From contig NZ_LZZT01000008.1 of assembly GCF_014170305.1 (NCBI RefSeq), forward strand, positions 1 to 64,000: a stretch of DNA of 64,000 nucleotides, given 5' to 3'. Positions 1-6,778 of the stretch are shown here, piece by piece. The number at the start of each line of letters is the position of its first letter. Position 1 is the stretch's first letter. Under the pieces are notes generated by a model. It did no database searches. It was not told where the DNA came from and saw nothing but the letters and a program-made list of their open reading frames with translations. The stretch is from Achromobacter sp. UMC71. GTDB taxonomy: Bacteria; Pseudomonadota; Gammaproteobacteria; Burkholderiales; Burkholderiaceae_B. Position numbers and translations under genes: made by a program.

Positions 1-83
1 GGGAGGTTTTGCGGGGTGGGATATTTTTGCTGCAGTCGAGCGTTCGCAGTGGACAGGATGGCTGGAAACCATAGTCTGACACC
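1..83. repeat. Diverged repeat segment ending in TAGTCTGACACC
   Basis: This stretch is clearly related to bases 4762-4851. Both run through a GGGAGG...TGCGG.GTGGGA block, a TTTTTGCT block and the shared AGCGTTCGCAGTG, and both end in TAGTCTGACACC. It is the leftmost member of the repeat family that fills the first 5 kb. The window edge cuts its left end, so its full length is unknown. Confidence 0.65.
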
Positions 84-334
84 GCTGTTTCGAGACCTCA
101 CAGCTTCGGCAGCGGCGCCGCATTCTTGCACCTATTTATAACGAATCACAGTCTCAATCTGACTGGGGGCGGAGGGGCGCGATCCAACCCGGTTGAGGGA
201 AGCCACATATTTTTAGGAGTCAAGGAGCGCATTTGCTTGCAGCACATCGCCGAGGCGGCCGATACCGTTCATCGACAAAGCCAAAGAGAACATCCTCCCA
301 TATTTTGGTACATTCAGTTTCAGGAGGAATTATT
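84..334. other. Intergenic stretch without a recognisable gene
   Basis: No convincing coding sequence or RNA gene is visible here. Two short open frames exist but have no family features. The only functional signal is a strong AGGAGG ribosome binding site at about 322-327 that serves the gene starting at 335. Confidence 0.5.
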
Positions 335-871
335 ATGAAATTCGAAGTGTTCGGCCCGTACTACCTCAGCACGAAAAGCATCATTCGCCGGGACCATGTC
401 GTTTCACTCCGCGAGGAAGTGGCGGAGAGCGACTGTGGGGGCATCCTCTCCACTGCCCCGGGTTGCTACGTATTCGGCGTCAAGCCTTCCGGTGCACAAC
501 GTGTGATCCCATGGTACGTAGGGAAAGCCGAGCGACAGCCAGTAATTAAAGAAGCGACGAACGATCAACATCTCCAGTTATACAACGAGATCTTTGATAG
601 TTACCACAACGGCAGTCCGGCGCTATATTTTTTGCCCTCGACAACTCCTAAGGGTAGGCCAACTGCCCTAGCGACCGCTGGAGGCAACAAGCCCGCTATC
701 GAATTCCTTGAGGATTGGTTGATAGCGGCATGCCTGAAGACAAATCCGCTTCTTTGGAATGTGAAAAAGACCCGCCTCTTACGAGAACTCTATGTCAGAG
801 GAATATTCAATCCAAGAAAAGGTGACCTTAATACTGCGGCCGGGTCTTTTAAAAAGTGTATTGGCGTGTGA
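335..871 (+). CDS. GIY-YIG-like hypothetical protein
   Basis: The 178-residue product is not a protein I can name. It carries a GIY-YIG-type pattern: GCY at residues 43-45, then YVGKA at 61-65. A later helix (AIEFLEDWLI, about 121-130) followed by NP and WN matches the place where GIY-YIG nucleases carry their metal-binding glutamate. The spacing between the two halves of the motif is longer than in UvrC or the homing enzymes, so catalytic activity is uncertain. The ATG at 335 is chosen because AGGAGG lies 7 bases upstream; the frame is open further upstream but has no signal there. It is the first of three consecutive unknown genes in AT-rich sequence. GIY-YIG-like fold is an inference from motifs; function unknown. 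Confidence 0.6.
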   Translation: MKFEVFGPYYLSTKSIIRRDHVVSLREEVAESDCGGILSTAPGCYVFGVKPSGAQRVIPWYVGKAERQPVIKEATNDQHLQLYNEIFDSYHNGSPALYFLPSTTPKGRPTALATAGGNKPAIEFLEDWLIAACLKTNPLLWNVKKTRLLRELYVRGIFNPRKGDLNTAAGSFKKCIGV

Positions 872-915
872 ACCACCATATCTCAAACCTTGTTTTGTGC
901 TGCGTCACAAACCAT

Positions 916-960
916 GGCATCAGACTACGGTTTCGGCTATCCAAACCGTCCTCTGACACC
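916..960. repeat. Degenerate copy of the palindromic repeat
   Basis: The left arm GGCATCAGACTACGGTTTCGG and the right arm, read on the other strand as GGTGTCAGAGGACGGTTTGG, form an imperfect palindrome around a short CTAT loop. Sequence and layout match the two intact hairpins at 4496-4559 and 4941-5004, so this is an older, decayed copy lying between two genes. Confidence 0.55.
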
Positions 961-1094
961 ATTGCTGATACAAACCAACGTCTCATGGCTACACTATTTC
1001 AAAAATAGCGCAGCCAATCTTCGGCTAGGAGTAGTCGATCTCATGTCCGAATCGATATTTTTCACCAATCAAGCGTTTGATCTGGACTGAAATC

Positions 1095-1598
1095 ATGACA
1101 TCACTTCCTAATCTTGATTTGGGCACGTTTACGCGAATTGAACTCACTCCTGGCGAGAAAGGCTGGTGGACTTCGGTCCCCGCCGTGCCTAGCTGGTATG
1201 CAGTTGAGACAAACGCTCCTGCGTCCGTTCTTGGAACACTCGTGCCTGTAGAAAACCGGGCCAAACACTACAACCTCTCTCGCCGAGCAGCCGCGGCAAC
1301 GCTCTTGCGAAGCTACGATGAGATGATTCTTCGTTCGCGTGCGGGGCAGTCATATGTAGTTTATTCAGGCGGAGGAAAAAACCTGAAGGCTCGTGCACGA
1401 GAGCATACGCATGGAAACGGAGGTACGGGATGCCTTGGACTAAGCGGCTATCCGACACTGAATACCTATACGCGGACGTTTCTGTATCGCACCTGTCAGA
1501 CCCACGCTCCTCGGGCGAACGGGGACAAGCTACTTCGCACTTTGCTTGAACAGCGCAGGCGCGCAATGCATGGCTGGCCACTACTTTGCACACAATGA
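1095..1598 (+). CDS. Second GIY-YIG-like hypothetical protein
   Basis: The 167-residue product is not recognised by name. Residues 33-38 (SWYAVE) and 87-105 (YVVYSG followed by NLKARAREH) resemble the two beta strands and the basic helix of a GIY-YIG domain. The C-terminal helix LLRTLLEQRR (about 147-156) could carry the acidic metal ligand. Many family members read Y-[IV]-G-x-[ST] at the second strand; here the serine and glycine are present but shifted. I start it at ATG 1095; a TTG at 1077 in the same frame would add six residues. It may be functionally paired with the similar-sized GIY-YIG-like gene upstream and the unknown gene downstream, but the gaps of 223 and 66 bases do not prove an operon. 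Confidence 0.5.
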   Translation: MTSLPNLDLGTFTRIELTPGEKGWWTSVPAVPSWYAVETNAPASVLGTLVPVENRAKHYNLSRRAAAATLLRSYDEMILRSRAGQSYVVYSGGGKNLKARAREHTHGNGGTGCLGLSGYPTLNTYTRTFLYRTCQTHAPRANGDKLLRTLLEQRRRAMHGWPLLCTQ

Positions 1599-1664
1599 GT
1601 TCTAAACGCACCGTCAAACGTGTGCCGTGAGTGAAAATCAACATCAACAAATGGAATCAATGCA

Positions 1665-2216
1665 ATGGGTTGCAGGAACACCGCGAGTCCCCTTTCAATA
1701 ACCAATTCTTCCCTTGACTCACTAGTCAATTCACATATTGAAAAGCACCGTCCTGCCGCATTGAGAGAAAAAATATTCTTTGAAACGATGCCTTCGCTAG
1801 AATTGGCGATTCGTCATGCTGCTTTCGCTTCGGACCATCGAGACAAGAGATACGCCCACCAACGGAGAATTCCCAAAAAGCCGATGAGGCGGGTGTTCCA
1901 TCTGCTCCAACGATTTCATAACCGCATCAAGAAGGCCGAGTCGTTTGAGGATCTTCATGATTTTCTCCGCGCCGAGATTTCATCTATTCACGGCATCGGC
2001 CCTCTGTACACGTATGACACTGCCTTACGACTTGGATTTTTCTTGGGTCTCGCACCAACAAGAGTTCACCTGCACGCAGGCACCCTCAAAGGTGCGCGGG
2101 CACTGGGCATTCACAACGCTAATGTTGTGGAGCTTTCGGATCTCCCCGAAGCTCTCGCGCGTCTATCTCCTTACGAAATCGAAGATTTTCTCTGTATCTT
2201 TAAACCACGCAATTGA
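1665..2216 (+). CDS. Hypothetical protein with helix-hairpin-helix-like segment
   Basis: This 183-residue protein is not assigned to a named family. Residues about 110-150 contain ISSIHGIGPLYTYDTALRLG followed by LGLAP, LHAGTLKGARALG and NANVVEL. The hIxGIGpxxayd pattern resembles the helix-hairpin-helix segments that bind DNA non-specifically in DNA glycosylases and other repair proteins. The N-terminal half is basic and rich in Arg and Lys. It lies 66 bases after the GIY-YIG-like gene on the same strand, and a nuclease-like plus DNA-binding pairing would make sense. That link is inference; no catalytic residues can be named. Confidence 0.5.
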   Translation: MGCRNTASPLSITNSSLDSLVNSHIEKHRPAALREKIFFETMPSLELAIRHAAFASDHRDKRYAHQRRIPKKPMRRVFHLLQRFHNRIKKAESFEDLHDFLRAEISSIHGIGPLYTYDTALRLGFFLGLAPTRVHLHAGTLKGARALGIHNANVVELSDLPEALARLSPYEIEDFLCIFKPRN

Positions 2217-2354
2217 AAGCACTGATCAGAAAAATTAGATGCCGCGCCATAATTCGATGGAAACCCATCTGAGAGGTAGTTTGACAACTCACTTTTTTAG
2301 GCTTCGGACTTCACATTAGTACGATTATCAAAACATTAGATATCACAGAAACAT

Positions 2355-2861
2355 ATGGAACTATCAACAATTGCGGATTGGCTTGGTGTAGTTGCGGGCA
2401 GTGCACTCGGCATTAGCTGGGCCCGGAAATTCTATCGGTGGCTGAGGGAAAAGGTCAGGACAGCCGTGCAGTTCGCTGAGTTGGGCAGTTCTATTGTGGC
2501 CGAGCTTCTCGAAAGCGCGACCAGTCCGGCTCGTCGAGCAGACATCCACGCCTATCTTCATTGTCGATCAGTAGAGATAGAAGGCCGCCATACGCGTCGG
2601 CTGATTTCTCAGTTCGCAATGGCTGTTGCGGCTCTCTTTACTGGTTGGGTGATGGTAGTGCTATATCGTTTGCTAGACACCAGCCAATTGCCATGGCTAT
2701 GGTGGTTCTTGATAGCGAACTACGCTATCGCCTGGGTTGCGTTTGCCATGATGCTGTTCTTTAGCTGGCAGCTCAGGCATATGGAATTGGGCTGGCAGAA
2801 AACAGCCTTTCAGGTACTTCAAGACCGCGCACTCAGTCATGTTTCTAGCATAAAAAAATGA
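2355..2861 (+). CDS. Small hypothetical membrane protein
   Basis: The 168-residue product has a short N-terminal hydrophobic segment (about residues 9-21), a basic amphipathic stretch, and two clear transmembrane helices at about 85-107 and 115-138 joined by a short Trp-rich loop. The C terminus is hydrophilic and ends in Lys-Lys. The topology is like that of small two-helix effector-type membrane proteins, but I see no diagnostic motif and do not assign it. It starts at ATG 2355 without a strong ribosome binding site and stands alone between the three-gene cluster and the first insertion-sequence remnant. Confidence 0.5.
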   Translation: MELSTIADWLGVVAGSALGISWARKFYRWLREKVRTAVQFAELGSSIVAELLESATSPARRADIHAYLHCRSVEIEGRHTRRLISQFAMAVAALFTGWVMVVLYRLLDTSQLPWLWWFLIANYAIAWVAFAMMLFFSWQLRHMELGWQKTAFQVLQDRALSHVSSIKK

Positions 2862-2931
2862 CTTGCCATGCCTGCACATGGTTTATGGTGAACGCTAAAT
2901 TCAACTATTTAGTGGTGGCTGCTTCTCTAAA

Positions 2932-2949
2932 TCGAAAACGTAGTCTGAC
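2932..2949. repeat. Isolated arm of the palindromic repeat
   Basis: TCGAAAACGTAGTCTGAC is identical to the inner part of the right arm of the hairpins at 4496-4559 and 4941-5004. No matching left arm is present here. It lies about 65 bases left of the first insertion-sequence remnant. Confidence 0.6.
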
Positions 2950-3015
2950 TCTGAGGTGTCCCACTAACAGTCGAGGCGGGCCGTTCAGGTTTTGCGGAGA
3001 TGGAACGGATCGACC

Positions 3016-3343
3016 GGTAATCCCCCCGCAAAAGCGATGAAGTCAGAAGTAGAATTTTCTCGTTGAGGAGTTCTACCGCATGAAAAAGTCGAGATTTACG
3101 GATAGCCAGATCATTGAAGCCATCAAGCGCGTGGAGGCTGGTCTTGCCGTTCCTGAGCTGTGCCGAGAACTGGGCATCAGCTCGGCTACGTTCTACAAGT
3201 GGCGTTCCAAGTATGGCGGCATGGACATATCGCTGATGGCGCGCATGAAGGAGCTGGAGGCCGAGAACGCCCGGCTGCGCAAGATGTACGTCGAGGAGAA
3301 GCCCAAGGCCGAGATCGTGACGGAGGCGCTAGAAAAAAAGTGG
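3016..3343 (+). mobile_element. IS3-family remnant 1 (left end plus orfA)
   Basis: Bases from about 3016 (GGTAATCC) to 3343 match the inverted copy at 5005-5408 almost base for base: the leader, ribosome binding site and orfA. After the poly-A run at 3333-3339 and AGTGG the match stops abruptly, so orfB and the right end are missing. The exact terminal repeat cannot be set from two truncated copies. Confidence 0.75.
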
Positions 3344-3403
3344 GTTAGGGTCAGAGCCAGACTAGATTTTCAGCATCGAAACTGTAGTCTGACTACCGCT
3401 TAG
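3080..3403 (+). pseudogene. Truncated IS3-family transposase OrfA
   Basis: The first 88 residues are an intact OrfA of the IS3 family (IS407-like in style). A helix-turn-helix starts at residue 1 (KKSRFTDSQIIEAIKRVEAG, then ELCRELGISSATFYKWRSKYG), followed by a leucine-zipper-like helix (MKELEAENARLRKMY). OrfA binds the element's ends and cannot transpose without the OrfB DDE domain. Here the frame runs out of the element after EALEKK and ends 20 residues later in unrelated sequence. This copy has seven A's at the expected frameshift run and the copy at 5005-5344 has six. It is non-autonomous and probably dead. Confidence 0.8.
3376..3393. repeat. Isolated arm of the palindromic repeat
   Basis: TCGAAACTGTAGTCTGAC differs by two bases from the conserved right arm of the 64-base hairpins. 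It touches the stop codon of the minus-strand gene that ends at 3393 and lies 33 bases after the IS remnant breaks off, so it may mark the breakpoint of a deletion. Confidence 0.5.
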
Positions 3404-4391
3404 TGGAAGACTGCCCTGCGCGTCTCTTGGCTTCTTGGAAAAGCTCCAGAAATTCGGGGGTATATTGGCGCGTTAAGAGAAAGCCGAGTATGCCAGGCAG
3501 CGAACTTCGCAAATGACTGTAGTCGTCCCATGCGAGCGGGGCAAAAGGCATATCACCCAAACGGCTACCCGGATGCAGTGTTTGAATCCGTTGGTCGTAG
3601 AAGGCCTCGAAATAACGCACATTTTCGCTGTAGCTTAAACCTAAAGGTTCATCGAACGTCCGATAAAGCCACATACCCGCATCCCGAGAACTTGGCGAAG
3701 GATTTCCAGATTGCTTCAAATGCCGCAGTACGAGTTCGAAGGACGCATCCAATGCGATGAAAGTATTGATCGTAGCTTCCTCTCGAAATTCATATTCGAG
3801 TGCAAGCATATCTGCTTTGATAAGAGCATAAATTCCGCGAAGAAGCACCAAATTGCAGAGGGAAATTCTATTCCAGAAGAGAGGCTGAAGCTCCATTTGC
3901 AGCCAATCGCTTGGAAAACACTCAAATTTGCTTTCCCCGATTGTGGCCCAAGAATTTTGCAGCCCTCGCCAATCCACATGTCCCTGCGTTTCAAGCAGTG
4001 ATTTCTTGATCTGAACGAGAATACCTGTCTTCTTCAGGTCAATGCGACCATCAATATATGCATGGCAGCGAGGAATAATCCGAAATGTACAACGCTGCCC
4101 GCCATCAAAGCGTTCCGTCATCATCAGAGATCCAAGCAGGCGAATTTCTTCTGGATTGAGCCACATAACATCACTATGCGGCAAATGATCCTGCCACTCT
4201 GTGCAGCGAGCCACCATAAACGCCAAATTTTCGTCGGCCCAGAACGCGCTGTGGCGCGTACTGATCCTCACTTTCGGATAAATTCCAGATGGCCGAAACA
4301 GCGTTACTCGCATCTGATGCCGACCGTCCATCGAAAAATTCCGCCGATTTTCGAGAACAATTCGATTTATTTCTCTATAGACTTTCCTCAT
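3393..4391 (-). CDS. Hypothetical protein between two inverted IS remnants
   Basis: The 332-residue product is not recognised. It is soluble by appearance, with no signal peptide or membrane helix, rich in aromatic residues, and with a mixed alpha/beta look. Segments such as WLNPEEIRLLG and FIALDASFELVLRHLKQSGNP give no family I can name; the latter recalls the helical HEPN-like part of some phage-defence proteins, but that is too weak to call. The start at 4391 is chosen because AAGGAGG lies 5-8 bases upstream. An in-frame GTG at 4424 would add 11 residues and lies before that site. Its GC content is well below the core's. It sits between two inverted orfA remnants, suggesting cargo carried in by transposition. 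Confidence 0.6.
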   Translation of the reverse strand: MRKVYREINRIVLENRRNFSMDGRHQMRVTLFRPSGIYPKVRISTRHSAFWADENLAFMVARCTEWQDHLPHSDVMWLNPEEIRLLGSLMMTERFDGGQRCTFRIIPRCHAYIDGRIDLKKTGILVQIKKSLLETQGHVDWRGLQNSWATIGESKFECFPSDWLQMELQPLFWNRISLCNLVLLRGIYALIKADMLALEYEFREEATINTFIALDASFELVLRHLKQSGNPSPSSRDAGMWLYRTFDEPLGLSYSENVRYFEAFYDQRIQTLHPGSRLGDMPFAPLAWDDYSHLRSSLPGILGFLLTRQYTPEFLELFQEAKRRAGQSSTKR

Positions 4392-4495
4392 ACATCCTCC
4401 TTGAGGCATCATTTGCGAGATCACTTTTTGGCCGCTCTAGCTATATATAATATGAGCATTCGTTCGAACGCCGTTCCAAACCACGAACTTGCCAC

Positions 4496-4559
4496 AAATA
4501 AGGTGTCAGACTACGTTTTCGATGGGTGTTCGTCGAAAACGTAGTCTGACACCTTATTT
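4496..4559. repeat. Perfect 64-base palindromic hairpin, copy 1
   Basis: Two arms of 27 bases (4496-4522 and 4533-4559) are exact inverted complements around the 10-base loop TGGGTGTTCG. The arm begins AAATAAGGTGTCAGACTACG. A near-identical copy lies at 4941-5004. The structure looks like a REP/BIME-type or miniature mobile repeat; it is not a normal terminator, because the U-rich end (TTATTT) is part of the stem. Confidence 0.85.
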
Positions 4560-4589
4560 CCACTCTAGTCTGACACCTTATTTCCACTC
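4542..4589. repeat. 24-base tandem duplication of a hairpin arm
   Basis: The 24 bases starting TAGTCTGACACCTTATTTCC (4542-4565) are repeated exactly at 4566-4589. The first copy is part of the right arm of the hairpin at 4496-4559. Such a duplication fits slippage or repeated insertion at the hairpin. Confidence 0.8.
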
Positions 4590-4761
4590 GGTCGGAATCG
4601 ACGGACCAGGGGTTTTGCGTGAGGGGGTGGTGCAGCATGGGGCTGCCTCCTATAGGGGCTGAGTCAGGCCGCATGCGTTGCGGCTTTCCGCCTATAGCTT
4701 TCCGGCCTCCAGTCCGGACTACCGGTTGGGAGGTAGTGGGGGGAGTATATGGCGCGGGATG

Positions 4762-4873
4762 GGGAGGTGGTGCGGAGTGGGACGTTTTTGCTACTGGGCT
4801 AGCGTTCGCAGTGACCAAGATTGCTGACTACCGAAAACGTAGTCTGACACCTTATTTTTGACACCTTATTTTC
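4762..4873. repeat. Repeat segment related to bases 1-83
   Basis: Bases 4762-4851 match the start of the window. They end in CCGAAAACGTAGTCTGACAC, continue with CTTATTT, and a second partial copy TGACACCTTATTTTC follows at about 4859-4873. The sequence from 4590 to 4761 between this and the hairpin holds no convincing gene. Open frames there are made of translated repeat arms and are not annotated. Confidence 0.65.
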
Positions 4874-4940
4874 AATTATCTGTGCAAAATTACGGCGCAG
4901 TCGGTGTAGGCGGGCACGTAGGCGCTGTACGAGCCATCAC

Positions 4941-5004
4941 AAATAAGGTGTCAGACTAGGTTTTCGATGGGTGTTCGTCGAAAACGTAGTCTGACACCTT
5001 ATTT
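4941..5004. repeat. 64-base palindromic hairpin, copy 2
   Basis: The arms, loop and length are as in 4496-4559; only base 4959 differs (G for C), giving one mismatch in the 27-base stem. The right arm ends exactly where the IS3 orfB fragment begins at 5005, so this hairpin marks the breakpoint of IS remnant 2. Confidence 0.85.
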
Positions 5005-5344
5005 CGCGCAGGCCATCCAGATCGATACGCCGCGGTCCTGCACAGCACGTTGGGCCATCTCGCGGCGGCGAGATGGCCTCACCACTTTTTTCTAGCGCCT
5101 CCGTCACGATCTCGGCCTTGAGCTTCTCCTCGACGTACATCTTGCGCAGCCGGGCGTTCTCGGCCTCCAGCTCCTTCATGCGAGCCATCAACGATACGTC
5201 CATGCCGCCATACTTGGAACGCCACTTGTAGAACGTAGCCGAGCTGATGCCCAGTTCTCGGCACAGCTCAGGAACGGCAAGACCAGCCTCCACGCGCTTG
5301 ATGGCTTCAATGATCTGGCTATCCGTAAATCTCGACTTCTTCAT
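5005..5344 (-). pseudogene. Truncated IS3-family transposase OrfA and OrfB start
   Basis: The first 88 residues equal those of the copy at 3080 except for a few substitutions (MDVSL for MDISL, EEKLKAE for EEKPKAE). The helix-turn-helix and the leucine-rich helix are intact. After EALEK the frame departs and the orfB frame begins, but everything after about 18 OrfB residues is gone, including the DDE catalytic core. No transposition activity is expected. Confidence 0.75.
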
Positions 5345-5408
5345 GCGGTAGAACTCCTCAACGAGACAATTCTACTTCTGACCTCATCGCTTTTGCGGAG
5401 GGATTACC
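5005..5408 (-). mobile_element. IS3-family remnant 2 (left end, orfA, start of orfB)
   Basis: It lies in inverted orientation to remnant 1 and matches it from about 5408 inward. It reaches further into the element than remnant 1: after the A6 frameshift run it carries about the first 30 codons' worth of the orfB region, including an in-frame MAQRAVQDRGVSIWMACA typical of an OrfB start. It then stops at the hairpin (5004). The two remnants enclose about 1.66 kb with one gene, like a decayed composite transposon. Confidence 0.75.
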
Positions 5409-5540
5409 AACGCTGTGTTATGTATACAAAATCGACCTACCCAACTGGGTATACCCCTGAACATCGTTTTTTTGTTGTATCAATTATTGTCATTCGATAT
5501 CATCAATATCGACGCCTCTTCTCACAATAGAGCTTTCTTT

Positions 5541-6023
5541 ATGAACAGTTTTCCTCCTCCAGATGCATACAAACTAGCTTTAGATACATGCACCGGCTTC
5601 AAGCGAAAGGCTGATCACAACAAGAATGAGTCTCTCCTATGCTTCGCGATAGTTGTGCTTTGCAGCTTGACCAGTCCTCTCTTTGTCACATTAGGCGATG
5701 GCCTATGGATAGGTAAAGTTCTCCCGTCTGTCCTTTCACTATCTGCCGCAGCGAGTACAGCTTGGCTACAACTCCGCAAACCTCAAACGCTGTGGTCGCT
5801 ATACCGAGATTGCCAACGGAGAATAGAAGACCATTTATACCAATATCAATATGGTCTTCTGGACTATGCATTGCCTGAAAATGAACGAGTACCGTTGCTT
5901 GTCAATGCAATACGAACAATCGCGTGGGACGCACATCAGCGATGGCTCCCACTTGTTCCAACGCCAGAAGCTATTGATACAAAAACCATCACTTCAAAAA
6001 ATGAGCACAACAGTCCAAATTGA
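5541..6023 (+). CDS. SLATT-like two-helix membrane protein
   Basis: The 160-residue product has a hydrophilic N-terminal helix, two transmembrane helices at about residues 32-51 and 58-77 separated by a tight DGLW loop, and a charged helical C-terminal part (LWSLYRDCQRRIEDHLYQYQ). This is the layout of SLATT/DUF4231-type domains, predicted pore-forming effectors of nucleotide-signal conflict systems. The family call comes from topology and general sequence character, not from a search. The ATG at 5541 is preferred to an upstream in-frame ATG at 5415, which would add an unrelated hydrophobic leader. Its last 23 bases overlap the next gene, so the two products are probably translationally coupled. 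The gene is AT-rich and lies just outside IS remnant 2. Confidence 0.6.
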   Translation: MNSFPPPDAYKLALDTCTGFKRKADHNKNESLLCFAIVVLCSLTSPLFVTLGDGLWIGKVLPSVLSLSAAASTAWLQLRKPQTLWSLYRDCQRRIEDHLYQYQYGLLDYALPENERVPLLVNAIRTIAWDAHQRWLPLVPTPEAIDTKTITSKNEHNSPN

Positions 6024-6621
6024 ATATAAGGTAGCTAGTACTCAGCTAAAAACTGCCTATGGCACCTTCGACTTCCAGTGTTTTTCCTGGGGCCCCCACG
6101 AAGAGGATAATGTTCTCTGCCTGTCAAATTTGAGCAACTCTCCCTCCCCCCCAATTTGCCGACTCCAAAGCGCGTGCTACACGGCTGAAATTTTTCGTAG
6201 CTTGGATTGCGATTGCCACGAGCAACTGCAATCGTCTTTAGAGCATATTGCTAAAGGTGGTGGCTTGCTCATATACATGCTTTGCGATGGGCGAGGCGCG
6301 GGTCTTTTTACGAAAACTCTAGGCCTAGAACTTGGAAGGATAGAAGGTCTTGACACATCGGACGCGTATGCCCGCCTTGGCGTGCCACAAGATCCCCGCG
6401 AGTACTCCCGAGCAGCGGCAGTGCTTCGTCACCTTGACATACCGCGGGTCAGGTTACTCACAAACAATCCACGAAAAATAGCTGGCCTTCGGGATCATGG
6501 AATAGAAGTTCAGCGAGAAGCACTCGAAATTTGCGCAACAACCGATTCCGCCGAATACCTTCGCACTAAAGCTCAGAAAATGGGGCATCTAATACAGCAA
6601 TTTTGTGAAGATAAATCATAG
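6001..6621 (+). CDS. Atypical GTP cyclohydrolase II (RibA-like) protein
   Basis: The 206-residue product aligns over its whole length with GTP cyclohydrolase II, which opens the GTP imidazole ring at the start of riboflavin synthesis. The zinc ligands are present as C59-x10-C70-x-C72. The catalytic Asp and Arg of E. coli (D126, R128) correspond to D131 and R133. The RLLTNNP motif is at about 150-156 and the C-terminal TKA.KMGHL is present. Two departures stand out: the QEGR loop reads CDGR (95-98), and the active-site Tyr105 position is a leucine (about 109). It overlaps the SLATT-like gene by 23 bases and no riboflavin gene is near. A dedicated role making a modified guanine nucleotide, rather than riboflavin supply, is therefore inferred. 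Confidence 0.75.
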   Translation: MSTTVQIEYKVASTQLKTAYGTFDFQCFSWGPHEEDNVLCLSNLSNSPSPPICRLQSACYTAEIFRSLDCDCHEQLQSSLEHIAKGGGLLIYMLCDGRGAGLFTKTLGLELGRIEGLDTSDAYARLGVPQDPREYSRAAAVLRHLDIPRVRLLTNNPRKIAGLRDHGIEVQREALEICATTDSAEYLRTKAQKMGHLIQQFCEDKS

Positions 6622-6778
6622 AACATGTTCTGACATCTCTCTAGTTTCGAATAAAAAATCCTAGAAAATCTTAAAATTCAACACTAAAGATTTAATTCGC
6701 CCGTTATAAACAGGTGGCTTTTATATCGACTTTCGCTGCTAACAATAGATAAATTTTACCGATCACGACGCCAATAAA

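Noticed and set aside
126..338. A 70-residue open frame before the first gene
   Set aside because: It overlaps the start of the better supported gene, has no homology features and no ribosome binding site.
4441..4818. A 125-residue open frame on the minus strand with repeated VEIRCQT phrases
   Set aside because: It is made of translated hairpin arms and the 24-base tandem duplication, has no ribosome binding site and no family likeness.
4496..5004. CRISPR array
   Set aside because: The repeats are palindromic, irregularly spaced and without unique spacers of constant length, and no cas gene is present. No CRISPR was seen elsewhere.
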